Notes under the pieces: model-generated | Told to the model about the DNA's origin: nothing | Database searches by the model: none | What the model saw: only the letters and a program-made list of their open reading frames with translations | Shown: positions 27,252-35,094 of the stretch, one piece after another | How the letters are laid out: each line of letters opens with the position of its first letter | Position numbering within the stretch: the first letter of the stretch is position 1 | Position numbers and translations under genes: made by a program | Source of the DNA: Granulicella mallensis | GTDB taxonomy: Bacteria; Acidobacteriota; Terriglobia; Terriglobales; Acidobacteriaceae | Direction of reading: 5' to 3' | Length of the DNA: 64,000 nucleotides | NCBI RefSeq assembly: GCF_014203225.1 | Contig: NZ_JACHIO010000014.1 | Coordinates: 62,001-126,000, forward strand

Positions 27252-28448
27252 ATGCTCCCATTACGTTTTGATGAGATAGGCAGCGAAGACATACTCAAGC
27301 TCGTGGCTGCGAAGAATCCCGAGCAGAAAACGCTGGAATACAAGGCCAAGCTGAATATCGACACAGGAGATGAAAAGGCAGAGTTTCTCGCCGACATCTC
27401 ATCCTTCGCCAACGCATCCGGCGGTGACATCGTCTTCGGCATCTCTGACGAGCGAGATGGCGAAAACAAGGCAACAGGCATACCGGGCGAGATCAGCGGT
27501 CTATCAATCGAGAATCCTGAAGCTGAGCTTGGGCGCGTCTCACAGATTATTGAATCAGGGGTTCAGCCCCGATTCGCTTTTCAGGCGAAGGTCATTTCGA
27601 TTCCCGATAAAGGGTCGGTCATTTTAATTCGAGTGCCGAAGAGCTGGGATTCGCCGCACATGGTCACCTATTCCAACCGCACGCGGTTCTATTCAAGAAA
27701 CGGCATCGTTGGCAAGGTGCAGCTCGATGTGCGCCAAATCGGAGCGGCTTTCGCAGAGCAGCGCGGCGTCGGAGAGAGATTGCGAGCTTGGAAGGCAGAC
27801 CGCATCGCAAAAGCCGTGGCAGGTGAAGGCCCGGTTGAGCTAAAGGGCGTATCTGTACTCTGGCACTTCGTATCCGTCCCCACACTGAATGACGATCAAG
27901 TGCTACCTCGCGCTTTCAATACGAGCATGCTTCATGGGCAGCCTCTCATGAGCTTGAGCACGGAATTTGTGAGATATAACGCCGACGGATACCTGATGTC
28001 CTCTCATAACGTGCACGGCACAGCCCGATCTTATCTGCAGGTTTTCCGAGAGGGGCACCTCGAATACGGGGACTGCTACGCCTTGGATTCAGATCATGAC
28101 GGTCATATAGCAGGCGGCATTATGGAGGACAAGCTGATAAACACTTTCGGGCGAGCTGCGTTACTGCTGAAGGCACTTGGTACTGCCGATCCGATTTTCG
28201 TTTGCTTGACGCTTATTGGAATGAAGGGAATCGACATTTATTTGCCGTCTCATGCTCAAAGTTGGAACGGCGCAACAAGTCTCCCGTTTGATCGCGATAT
28301 CATCATCTGCCCAGACATTCAGCTGCAAAACCTCGACGAGGGAGAACCCTACCGCTCGACACTTCGGCCAATCGTGGATGCGATATGGCAGGCTGCGGGA
28401 AGAGAGACTTCACCATACGCCAAGATGCGATGGGATGCGCAGCAATAG
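27252..28448 (+). CDS. AlbA_2 (Schlafen-type) domain protein
   Basis: A 398-residue protein. The first 170 residues form an AlbA_2/Schlafen domain (PF04326): TLEYKAKLNI near residue 30, then DISSFANASGGDIVFGISDE and GVQPRF, and TRFYSRNGIVGKV. The C-terminal half (about 200-398) has no recognised fold but contains many aromatics and repeats of DGHIAGG-like turns. AlbA_2 domains occur in nucleases, regulators and defence genes. The ATG follows a strong GAGGAGG ribosome-binding site. It is about 160 bp downstream of the HEPN-like gene on the same strand. Confidence 0.83.
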   Translation: MLPLRFDEIGSEDILKLVAAKNPEQKTLEYKAKLNIDTGDEKAEFLADISSFANASGGDIVFGISDERDGENKATGIPGEISGLSIENPEAELGRVSQIIESGVQPRFAFQAKVISIPDKGSVILIRVPKSWDSPHMVTYSNRTRFYSRNGIVGKVQLDVRQIGAAFAEQRGVGERLRAWKADRIAKAVAGEGPVELKGVSVLWHFVSVPTLNDDQVLPRAFNTSMLHGQPLMSLSTEFVRYNADGYLMSSHNVHGTARSYLQVFREGHLEYGDCYALDSDHDGHIAGGIMEDKLINTFGRAALLLKALGTADPIFVCLTLIGMKGIDIYLPSHAQSWNGATSLPFDRDIIICPDIQLQNLDEGEPYRSTLRPIVDAIWQAAGRETSPYAKMRWDAQQ

Positions 28449-28616
28449 GTAGACTCGCTCATTGCCGACGATCACTCGAATCTGTATCTCTCTTCGAGTC
28501 GATCTCTACGATTTCCACCAGCACTCAGAAACCATATATCAAAGTATTTCCCTACAGAAAAGCGGTATCTCTTAGTTGAAACTGCGTCGGAGTGGTGTCA
28601 TCGGAAAATGAAGAAA

Positions 28617-28914
28617 TCAACAGGACGCGCAAATTGAGTCGCCTTTCGCCGCCGACTCACCTCCAAGGAGGCAATCCCGCCAATAGTGTTCTGGGAGATG
28701 CCCAATTCCTAACTCTTGGCCCCTGACTTCATATTCGCAAAATCGATCCCAAGTCGAGTCGTGGGGCATCACGCGGCGATTCTCTATCTCATTCACAGTC
28801 TGGCGGCACAGACCTATGAATCTTCCCAAGCAAGATTGTGACATTCCGTCCTCCTCCGCAACGCAATGAAGCGTTCAGCGATTGCAGACCTGTTCTCAGG
28901 CTTTTTGGGGTCAC
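28617..28914 (-). pseudogene. XRE-family regulator broken by frameshifts
   Basis: Frame one from 28844 gives MSQSCLGRFIGLCRQTVNEI followed by ENRRVMPHDSTWDRF, the second half of a helix-turn-helix of the XRE type. The missing first helix is in another frame just upstream (KKPENRSAIAERFIALRRRTE), and a possible GTG start (28914) is in a third. Single missing bases in ACGGAATG and in the C-run near 28907 would restore one protein. I therefore read it as a decayed gene, although sequencing error cannot be excluded. It probably once regulated the island. Confidence 0.7.
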
Positions 28915-29009
28915 CTCGGTTCTAGATTGGTCGTCGAATCGGCCTTCAGATTAATTCTGAAGATCGATTTTTGCTGACGGATCAATCTTATCTATAGCGG
29001 AGTTTTTCG

Positions 29010-29540
29010 TCAGGGAAGACGAATGCTTAGCCCTGAGTTTGGGCCTGGCGGCAGTCCCAGCGCAGTATCTGTACCGATATGTGCTCGCAAGTCTGTGAGC
29101 AACTGTTCGACTTCAATATCTGTTCCAATCATGACTTCTGATTCAGGCCGCGGGTTGGATACATGTTTGGCGCGATAAACGACCAATCGATTCGTACCTT
29201 CCGCTTTGGCACGAGCACATAGACCCCTCATGTAGAACCTATTGAACTCACCCTCACTAAGAGTTTCAGGCGTTGTAATTGGCACCTTAACCATTGATGT
29301 GCCATTTTTGGTTTTTCTGGGCTCATGGCTCTTCAAGCGACCCGTCTTGACCAACTCCGCCGCTAATGTTCCATCATGCCCATCGACTGCGGCGTTCTTC
29401 AAGAGCTGTGCATACTCCTTCGCACATTCTTCTGTCAGTCGAGGGCTGATGTACAAGCATCCTTCTTGAACGTCTCTCTCGATCTCCGCAATCATGTGCT
29501 GCCGGGTCATTTCGTCGAGATGATGCAGGTTCAGTGCCAT
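29010..29540 (-). CDS. Conserved hypothetical protein (island)
   Basis: A 176-residue soluble protein beginning MALNLHHLDEMTRQHMIAEI. It has LYISPRLTEECAKEYAQLL, then SEGEFNRFYMRGLCARAKAEG, which resembles the start of a wing or nuclease-like region, then VYRAKHVSNPRPESE, and ends GLPPGPNSGLSIRLP. I recall similar proteins on integrative elements of proteobacteria, but no function is known. It is about 140 bp downstream of the 42-residue basic gene on the same strand and may share its transcript. Confidence 0.75.
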   Translation of the reverse strand: MALNLHHLDEMTRQHMIAEIERDVQEGCLYISPRLTEECAKEYAQLLKNAAVDGHDGTLAAELVKTGRLKSHEPRKTKNGTSMVKVPITTPETLSEGEFNRFYMRGLCARAKAEGTNRLVVYRAKHVSNPRPESEVMIGTDIEVEQLLTDLRAHIGTDTALGLPPGPNSGLSIRLP

Positions 29541-29676
29541 ATGAATAGCCTCCAGAGCGCTTTAGTCGATGATCCGCTGGCTGACAAGACATAACAATCG
29601 ATAGTTAAGTTCGGTTGAATGCCGGGAGTTACCAAGTGTTCTGTAGTCATTTTTCTGACCAAATTGCGGCATGGGC

Positions 29677-29805
29677 TTAACGCTTCTTTCCACCCTTCTT
29701 TTTCGCCTGTGCAAGATCTGATGCTGCAACGCTTCTGATAGCCGCGCTCTTGCTTGTACTCAGGAGCTTGCCTGCTTTACTGGCATCCTTCTTCGATGTG
29801 GCCAT
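29677..29805 (-). CDS. 42-residue basic protein
   Basis: The ATG at 29805 is preceded by a good ribosome-binding site (AGAGGTG). The product begins MATSKKDASKAGKLLS, continues with SAAIRSVAASDLAQAK and ends KKKGGKKR. Lys, Ala and Ser dominate; a short helix and a basic tail are likely. Similar tiny MATSKK-type proteins accompany other mobile elements (recollection, unverified). The function is unknown; the clean start and its position upstream of a conserved gene support it. Confidence 0.65.
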   Translation of the reverse strand: MATSKKDASKAGKLLSTSKSAAIRSVAASDLAQAKKKGGKKR

Positions 29806-30213
29806 AGTTTCACCTCTGGTTAGTTTTGACTCAGTGGTTGATTGCAGCCTGTTTCTACTTTTTGAAATGCTCGTTGCTGTTTATATGAATAGCTTTACGC
29901 TTCAACTTGACCGCATGTAACTGTCACAGCAATTAGAAAGGAAAAAAAATGCTATCGGATATACATTACATCGTGCGTCTCACCGTAACTTAGCATCGCT
30001 GATGCCTTTAGGTTGAGAGCCTTGATCCCAATTTGACACAGAGCCGTACCACCTCACTTGTACAGCAGCGATTAGGACCCCAATATGACGCAAGTGTACA
30101 GCCATGTAGCAAAGAATCGCGTGAGATTGCAGGAGAGGATCAGATGAAACAAAACACAATGCCCTGATAAATAGAAATATGCCGCAGATCTACGGAGATT
30201 CTAGGATGCTAAA
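29806..30213. other. Right flank of the island, no gene seen
   Basis: About 400 A/T-rich bases between the small basic gene and the mnmE stop. It should hold the promoter of the minus-strand gene pair. I saw no integrase, tRNA or repeat apart from the mnmE terminus itself. Confidence 0.5.
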
Positions 30214-31764
30214 TTACTTGCCGATACAGAAGGTCGAGAAGATACGTCCCAGAATGTCGTCTGTCGTCGTCGCACCGGTGAGGGAATCGAGAGCGCGCAG
30301 GGCTGCGTGCAGGTCAAGCAGTACTAGTTCGTGAGGCAGGCCGTTGGTGTTGGCGGCCTGGGCGGTGGTTAGGGCTTGCAGGGTTGTGGTGACGGCTTCC
30401 TGCTGGCGGAGGTTGTTCAGGGCGCCGGAGTCGGCGAGGGCTCCTTCGGCTTGTAGGGCGCGGAGGATGGCTGTGCGCAGTTCTTCCAGTCCTTCGCCGG
30501 TGAGGGCGGAGGTGAGGATGGGGGGCGGCTCTTCCTGGGGCTGGGCTGCTCCCTTTGCTGAAGACGAGATTTGGGGGGATGCGGGCGAAATACAGGGGTC
30601 TCTCCACTCCGGCCGCAAAAGCGCGGCCTCCGGTCGAGATGACAGCGTTTGGGGTAGGTCCATCATGACGGGACTTAGAGCAGCCCCTGCCGCGCTAGAG
30701 TCCGGGCCCTGGAGGTCGATCTTGTTGAGCACCAGCAGATGCGGGCGGGCTTCTAGGGAGGCGGCCAGAGTTCGTTCTTCTGCCGTCATCGTCTGCGTGG
30801 CGTCGTGGATGAGCAGCACCAGGTCGGCGTCGGCGAGGGCTTCGTGGGAGCGGGCGATGCCGAGGGCTTCGGCTTCGTCGGCGGGACGGTCGCCCTGCAG
30901 GCGCAGGCCAGCGGTGTCGATGAGGCGCAGCGGGATGCCGCCCAGGGCTAGCGATTCCTCCACGGTGTCGCGGGTGGTGCCGGGCAGCGGGGTGACGATG
31001 GCGCGGTCGCGCTCCAGCAGGCGGTTGAAGAGTGAGGACTTGCCCGCGTTGGGGCGGCCCACCAGCGCCAGGGAGGCGCCGGAGCGGAGCATCTGTCCGT
31101 GACGGAAGCTTGCGGCCAGGGCTTCGAGCGGGGTTTGCACGGAGAGGATCGCCGCTTCGATCTGGGCGGGCGGCACGACGTCGACATCGTCCAACTCTCC
31201 CGAGGCGAAGTCCATTCCGGCTTCGAGCAGGGCGATCAGGTGCAGCAGCGACTCCTTTGCGGGAGCCACGCGGCGGCTCATCGCGCCCCCCATCTGCTGC
31301 GCGGCGACGCGGGCCTGATCGAGGGTTTGCGCGGCGATCAGGTCGTGTACCGCCTCAGCCTGAGTGAGGTCCAGGCGGCCGGAGAGGAAGGCGCGCTGCG
31401 TGAACTCTCCTGCGGTCGCCAGGCGTGCGCCATGCGACAGCGCTGCGTGCACGATCGCCTCCAGCACTACCGGCGAGCCGTGCGCGGCGATCTCGATGAG
31501 GTCGTCGCCGGTGTAGGAGTGCGGGGCGAGGAAGGCGGTGACGATGGCGTCGTCGAGGGTTCTGGCGTTGGGGTCCGCGGGATCGAGCACGCGGGTGAAG
31601 CGGGCGCGGGCGTGCTCCAGGGGGTGGGTCAGTTGGAGGAGTTGGGCGGCGACGGGGAGCGATTGCGGACCCGCAAGCCGCACAATGCCGATGCCGCCAC
31701 GGCCCGGCGGTGTCGAGATGGCGACGATGGTGTCGACGTCGGGCGAGGCGGGGTGCGTGAGCAT
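30214..31764 (-). CDS. mnmE: tRNA modification GTPase MnmE
   Basis: MnmE with MnmG adds the carboxymethylaminomethyl group to wobble U34 of some tRNAs. The N-terminal domain begins DTIVAISTPPGRGGIGIVRL. The G domain has GRPNAGKSSLFNRLL (G1), GTTRDT (G2), LIDTAGLR (G3) and LNKIDL (G4), and the C-terminus is the conserved CIGK. About 45 extra residues sit between NKID and the G5-like TSALTGEG; they are encoded by a dispersed DNA repeat. The ATG at 31764 is preferred to a GTG at 31779. The last 30 bp are the attachment site of the neighbouring island. Confidence 0.95.
   Translation of the reverse strand: MLTHPASPDVDTIVAISTPPGRGGIGIVRLAGPQSLPVAAQLLQLTHPLEHARARFTRVLDPADPNARTLDDAIVTAFLAPHSYTGDDLIEIAAHGSPVVLEAIVHAALSHGARLATAGEFTQRAFLSGRLDLTQAEAVHDLIAAQTLDQARVAAQQMGGAMSRRVAPAKESLLHLIALLEAGMDFASGELDDVDVVPPAQIEAAILSVQTPLEALAASFRHGQMLRSGASLALVGRPNAGKSSLFNRLLERDRAIVTPLPGTTRDTVEESLALGGIPLRLIDTAGLRLQGDRPADEAEALGIARSHEALADADLVLLIHDATQTMTAEERTLAASLEARPHLLVLNKIDLQGPDSSAAGAALSPVMMDLPQTLSSRPEAALLRPEWRDPCISPASPQISSSAKGAAQPQEEPPPILTSALTGEGLEELRTAILRALQAEGALADSGALNNLRQQEAVTTTLQALTTAQAANTNGLPHELVLLDLHAALRALDSLTGATTTDDILGRIFSTFCIGK
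30586..30645 (-). repeat. Dispersed repeat inserted in frame within mnmE
   Basis: On the minus strand this reads GTCATCTCGACCGGAGGCC, a short stem around 30611-30628, then GGAGTGGAGAGACCCCTGTA. The same repeat occurs in intergenic DNA near 15986 and, split by an insertion, at 46553-46795. Here it is translated within the G domain of MnmE without a stop. Confidence 0.75.
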
Positions 31765-32114
31765 AGTTAAGGATGACACGATAGGTTCCAGCGGAGTGGG
31801 TTTCTCTGTGGGCTGTCGCCACGGCTGAATGTGGGGTTGGCGACGAGCTGTGGCGGTCGTACGGTCTTTTGCATTTTGAGCAGCGGCGAGCGGTCGAGGT
31901 GGTGCCCAATGCGGGGGTCCTTCGCGTACCGCTCAGGATGACGACGAAAAACAAGCAACAGCTAAAAACAGGCAACGGCGCACATCTACCCCTCTACAAC
32001 CCCAGCCCCTGTAATACCCCAGCAATCATCCCACCGCGCCATGCCCGCCACCATTTATCATAGGAGTTGCGGATTTTGCGCCTTTCTCGCAACCGCCAAG
32101 AATAGGAAATCCCT
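31765..32114. repeat. Gap between mnmE and yidC, with repeat arm
   Basis: A divergent-promoter region of 350 bp. Positions 31909-31945 (AATGCGGGGGTCCTTCGCGT, then ACCGCTCAGGATG) recur nearly exactly at 51892-51928, so this is an intergenic repeat arm. No gene seen. Confidence 0.65.
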
Positions 32115-33920
32115 TTGCCAGAGATTCGTAATCCCAATCAGGGCGGTGGCGGAAGCCAGGACAACCGCTCGTTCATGGTTATGCTGATTGTCATGTTTGG
32201 CGTAATCTTCGGCCTGCAGTATTGGCGCAAACAGCACACCCCGCTGCCGCCGGAGAAGTCTCCGGCCATCACCCAAAGCGCCACCCCGCAGTCTTCCGCG
32301 CCCGCAGCGGGCACCTCCAACACAGCATCCAGCGCCTCTTCGGTCGCCACCGTGCAGGGCGCAGCCGAGAGCACGACCGTTGTAGAAAATAAGCTTTATC
32401 GCATCACGTTCTCCAATCGCGGCGCACAGGTTACTTCGTGGGTGTTGAAGGGTTTCAACGACACTACCGGCCACCCGCTCAACCTCGTGCTGGACGATGC
32501 CGCAAAACAGTTTGGCTATCCGCTCTCTCTCTACACCTATGACGCCGGCCTGACGCAGCAGCTCAAGCAGGCGCTCTACGTGCCCTCCGCAACCGGAGCG
32601 CTGCAGGCTCCCGCAAGCCTCAGCTTCGACTACGCAGCCGGCAACATCACTGTGCGCAAGACCTTCAGCTTCGGCGCCGATTACGTCGTCCACGCCGACA
32701 CGGTTGTTCTGCGCGACGGCGCGCCGATCAGCGCTCTGCTCGCCTGGCCTGCTGCACTGGGTGACATGGAAAATCAGCTGGCCTACGGCTATGGCCAGAT
32801 CGATACCAGCACCAACGGCAAGGATGAGCACCTCGATATCAAACACACCTCCGGTGGAGCAACGCTCAAGCAGCCGTTCGACTTTGCCGGTGTCAGCGAT
32901 CAGTACTTCGCCGCGGTCTTTATGCCCGACCAGCCGCAGGACGCGATGCTGGTCACCCTGCACAATCAGATCGACGTGAACAAGATGTCACGCATGCCGG
33001 GCTTCTCCAAGGGCACGGCGCAGGTGCCTGTTCTCGGTACGGCTGTCGGCAATGTGTCAGGCCATAACCAGACGCGTCTCTTCGTTGGTCCCAAGTCCAT
33101 CAAGGTGCTCAAGAGCGTGCGCACCGCGAACAACAATACGCTGGAGACGCTGCTGGACTTCGGCTTCTGGGGTCCGGTCGGCAAGGTGCTCTTCCTCGGC
33201 CTGCAGGCTGTCCACTCCGCGCTGCCTCATGCGCTGGACGCGGTCCACGACTACTCGTGGGGTTGGGCGATCATCTTCTTTACGATCCTCATCAACCTGA
33301 TCCTGCTGCCGCTGCGTGTGCAGGGTATGCGGTCGATGCTGAAGATGCAGCGCATTCAGCCGCAGATCGACGCGATCAAGGCGAAGTACAAGAACCCCAA
33401 GGCCACCGACCCGAAGATGGCCGAGATGAACGCCGAAATCATGAAGACGCAGAAGGATAACGGCGTCAGCATGTTCGGCGGCTGTGTGCCCTCGCTGATT
33501 CAGTTGCCGCTGCTCTTCGCCTTCTTCACCATGATGACGCGCGTGGTCGAGCTGCGGCAGTCGCACTGGTACTGGCTGCACGATCTCTCGCTGGCTGATC
33601 CGCATCACATTCTGCCCATCCTGATGGTCATCACCTCGTTCCTGGCGCAGTACTACACGCCATCGCCGGGTGTAGACCCGCAGCAGCAGAAGATGATGGC
33701 GTTCATGATGCCGTTGTTCTCCGGCTACATGACGTGGCAATATGCCTCGGGCCTGGCGCTGTACTGGAACATCAGCAACATCGTCATGATCATTCAGCAG
33801 CAGGTGATGAACCGTACGTCACTGGGCCGGGAGATGCGTGAGATCGCCGCGAAACGAGCCGCCCGCAAGACCGGGGCAGCGAAGGTTGGCGGTGCAAGGA
33901 CCATCCAGGGCCGCCGCTAG
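32115..33920 (+). CDS. yidC: Membrane protein insertase YidC
   Basis: YidC inserts and folds inner-membrane proteins, alone or with SecYEG. The 601-residue protein has TM1 at about residues 20-36, a large periplasmic beta domain (about 70-340), then the five-helix insertase core starting WGWAIIFFTILINLILLPLR, with a cytoplasmic coiled hairpin (MRSMLKMQRIQPQIDAIKAKY) and a basic tail. The start codon is TTG (32115) with AGGAAAT just upstream; the first ATG in frame would remove part of TM1. khpB/jag follows; a terminator lies between. Divergent mnmE starts 350 bp away. Confidence 0.95.
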   Translation: MPEIRNPNQGGGGSQDNRSFMVMLIVMFGVIFGLQYWRKQHTPLPPEKSPAITQSATPQSSAPAAGTSNTASSASSVATVQGAAESTTVVENKLYRITFSNRGAQVTSWVLKGFNDTTGHPLNLVLDDAAKQFGYPLSLYTYDAGLTQQLKQALYVPSATGALQAPASLSFDYAAGNITVRKTFSFGADYVVHADTVVLRDGAPISALLAWPAALGDMENQLAYGYGQIDTSTNGKDEHLDIKHTSGGATLKQPFDFAGVSDQYFAAVFMPDQPQDAMLVTLHNQIDVNKMSRMPGFSKGTAQVPVLGTAVGNVSGHNQTRLFVGPKSIKVLKSVRTANNNTLETLLDFGFWGPVGKVLFLGLQAVHSALPHALDAVHDYSWGWAIIFFTILINLILLPLRVQGMRSMLKMQRIQPQIDAIKAKYKNPKATDPKMAEMNAEIMKTQKDNGVSMFGGCVPSLIQLPLLFAFFTMMTRVVELRQSHWYWLHDLSLADPHHILPILMVITSFLAQYYTPSPGVDPQQQKMMAFMMPLFSGYMTWQYASGLALYWNISNIVMIIQQQVMNRTSLGREMREIAAKRAARKTGAAKVGGARTIQGRR

Positions 33921-33943
33921 CCTCTCGAAAACCACGAACAGAT

Positions 33944-33993
33944 AAAGGCCTCATCCTGGCGATAATTCATCGTCGTCAGGGTGGGGCCTTTTT
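33944..33993 (+). terminator. Terminator after yidC
   Basis: AAAGGCC at 33944 and GGGGCCTTTTT near 33983-33993 form the base of an imperfect hairpin, with CCTGGCGA and TCGTCAGG-like pairing inside, followed by T-rich sequence. Confidence 0.7.
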
Positions 33994-34335
33994 GGTTTCT
34001 TTCGGTTTGTTTGGTAATGAAGGAAGGGAAAGAAAGTTTTGAGATGCCAAGATGCAATCTTTGGGACAGCATGAGTGCTGAACAAGCCCTGTTTCGTTAA
34101 GGGCACGGGTTTACCCCTGCCGTATTGCGTTAAAGCAAATCTCCTGTAGGTGTATAGCAAAACCACGACACTTATGCTTCCCTCAGGTAGAAGGTTTGTC
34201 TCGCAGTTCATAACGGCTGCTGCAATTTGTGGTGCGATGCGCAATACGATATCGTGAGCAAGATGTAGGCCTTGCTATCGTGTTGTTCGGTGAGGCATCC
34301 TTTTCAAGTTCAAGGATTGAAGGACGAAGAATCAG
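33994..34335. repeat. Repeat region upstream of khpB
   Basis: Holds a REP-like arm at 34091-34121 (TTTCGTTAAGGGCACGGGTT) that matches the end repeats of the RAYT element, directly followed by an exact GCAAATCTCC repeat at 34135-34158. No gene recognised. Confidence 0.7.
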
Positions 34336-34917
34336 ATGGAAGATTTGCAGCAGGCAGCCGAGAAAGTCGCCTCTCTTATGCGGTTACTAACCACCACCGG
34401 CGGTCTTCGCCTGAAGTTTCGCATCACCGCAGGTGCGGGCGCAGCAGACCCTGATGGACTCGAACGTCGCGATATTTACGTCGAGTGCAAAGGTCCCGAC
34501 TCCGATCTGCTCACCGAACGCGATGGAGAACTCCTGCGCTCGCTGGAGCACATCGCCGCGAAGATTCTGCAGCTCGAACCGGAAGACCATGACCGCATCT
34601 CGTTCGACACCGACGGCTTCAAGGCGGAGCGTGCGCAAAATCTGCGCGAGATTGCCGAGCGTGCGATCGACCAGGTGGAAGATACAGACGAGCCGTACAA
34701 GTTCGGCCCGATGAGCTCGCGCGAACGCCGCATGCTGCATCTGTTCCTGCGCGACTCCGGTCTGCAGACGGCCAGCAGCGGTGAGGGGCCACGGCGCTTC
34801 GTAGTGCTCTATCCCGAAGGCTACCGCATCCCGCAGGAGCGTCCCAGCCCGGGCCATGATCGCGGCAGAGGACCATCTCGCGGTCCCCGGCGCGACAGTG
34901 GCCGCAGCCGATATTAA
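34336..34917 (+). CDS. khpB: RNA-binding protein KhpB (Jag/EloR)
   Basis: KhpB binds RNA with a KH domain and an R3H domain and, with KhpA, affects cell shape and elongation in Gram-positives. The 193-residue protein carries an N-terminal segment (residues 8-105, with GPDSDLLTERDGELLRSLEH) that matches Jag KH type II. A clear R3H domain follows (MSSRERRMLHLFLRDS, then SSGEGPRRFVVLYP). A Gly/Arg/Pro-rich tail closes it. The Jag_N domain is absent, as in short forms. yidC lies upstream, the usual partner. Confidence 0.9.
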   Translation: MEDLQQAAEKVASLMRLLTTTGGLRLKFRITAGAGAADPDGLERRDIYVECKGPDSDLLTERDGELLRSLEHIAAKILQLEPEDHDRISFDTDGFKAERAQNLREIAERAIDQVEDTDEPYKFGPMSSRERRMLHLFLRDSGLQTASSGEGPRRFVVLYPEGYRIPQERPSPGHDRGRGPSRGPRRDSGRSRY

Positions 34918-34958
34918 TCGATTGGCAGATTGCGCATTGAAGCGGGTGCTAATAAAAG

Positions 34959-35003
34959 CCCACACCGGCACGCGGCTTTAGCCGCCGAGGTCAGGCGCGC
35001 AGC
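34959..35003. repeat. REP-like arm
   Basis: CACGCGGCTTTAGCCGCCGA matches the inner part of the RAYT end repeats at 55300 and 55812. Confidence 0.65.
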
Positions 35004-35024
35004 GCCACGCTTTCCAGTAATCAC

Positions 35025-35066
35025 AAAAGGCCCGAACTATCGTGATATCGATAGCTCGGGCCTTTT
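35025..35066. terminator. Bidirectional terminator
   Basis: AAAAGGCCCGA and TCGGGCCTTTT flank an inner stem CTATCG/CGATAG; it separates the convergent khpB and reductase genes. Confidence 0.85.
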
Positions 35067-35094
35067 GTTTGGCACTCGATCCTGAGAGGGCCAG

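Larger units (their letters stand above)
24631..30213. mobile_element. Accessory island at the 3' end of mnmE
   Basis: A 5.58-kb segment bounded by 30-bp repeats of the mnmE terminus and visibly A/T-richer than the surroundings. It holds a DGQHR gene, a HEPN-like gene, an AlbA_2 gene, a frameshifted XRE regulator, a conserved hypothetical and a 42-residue basic protein. No integrase was found inside, so it is either non-autonomous or has lost its recombinase. The content is consistent with a defence or accessory island. Confidence 0.75.

Noticed and set aside
24631-30243. tRNA gene as the integration target
   Set aside because: No cloverleaf-like sequence was found at either boundary; the target is the mnmE terminus.
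31767-31958. Open frame sharing RRHPERYAKDPRIG with one at 51756-52127
   Set aside because: The shared peptide is the translation of a non-coding repeat arm present at both sites; there is no start signal or conservation otherwise.
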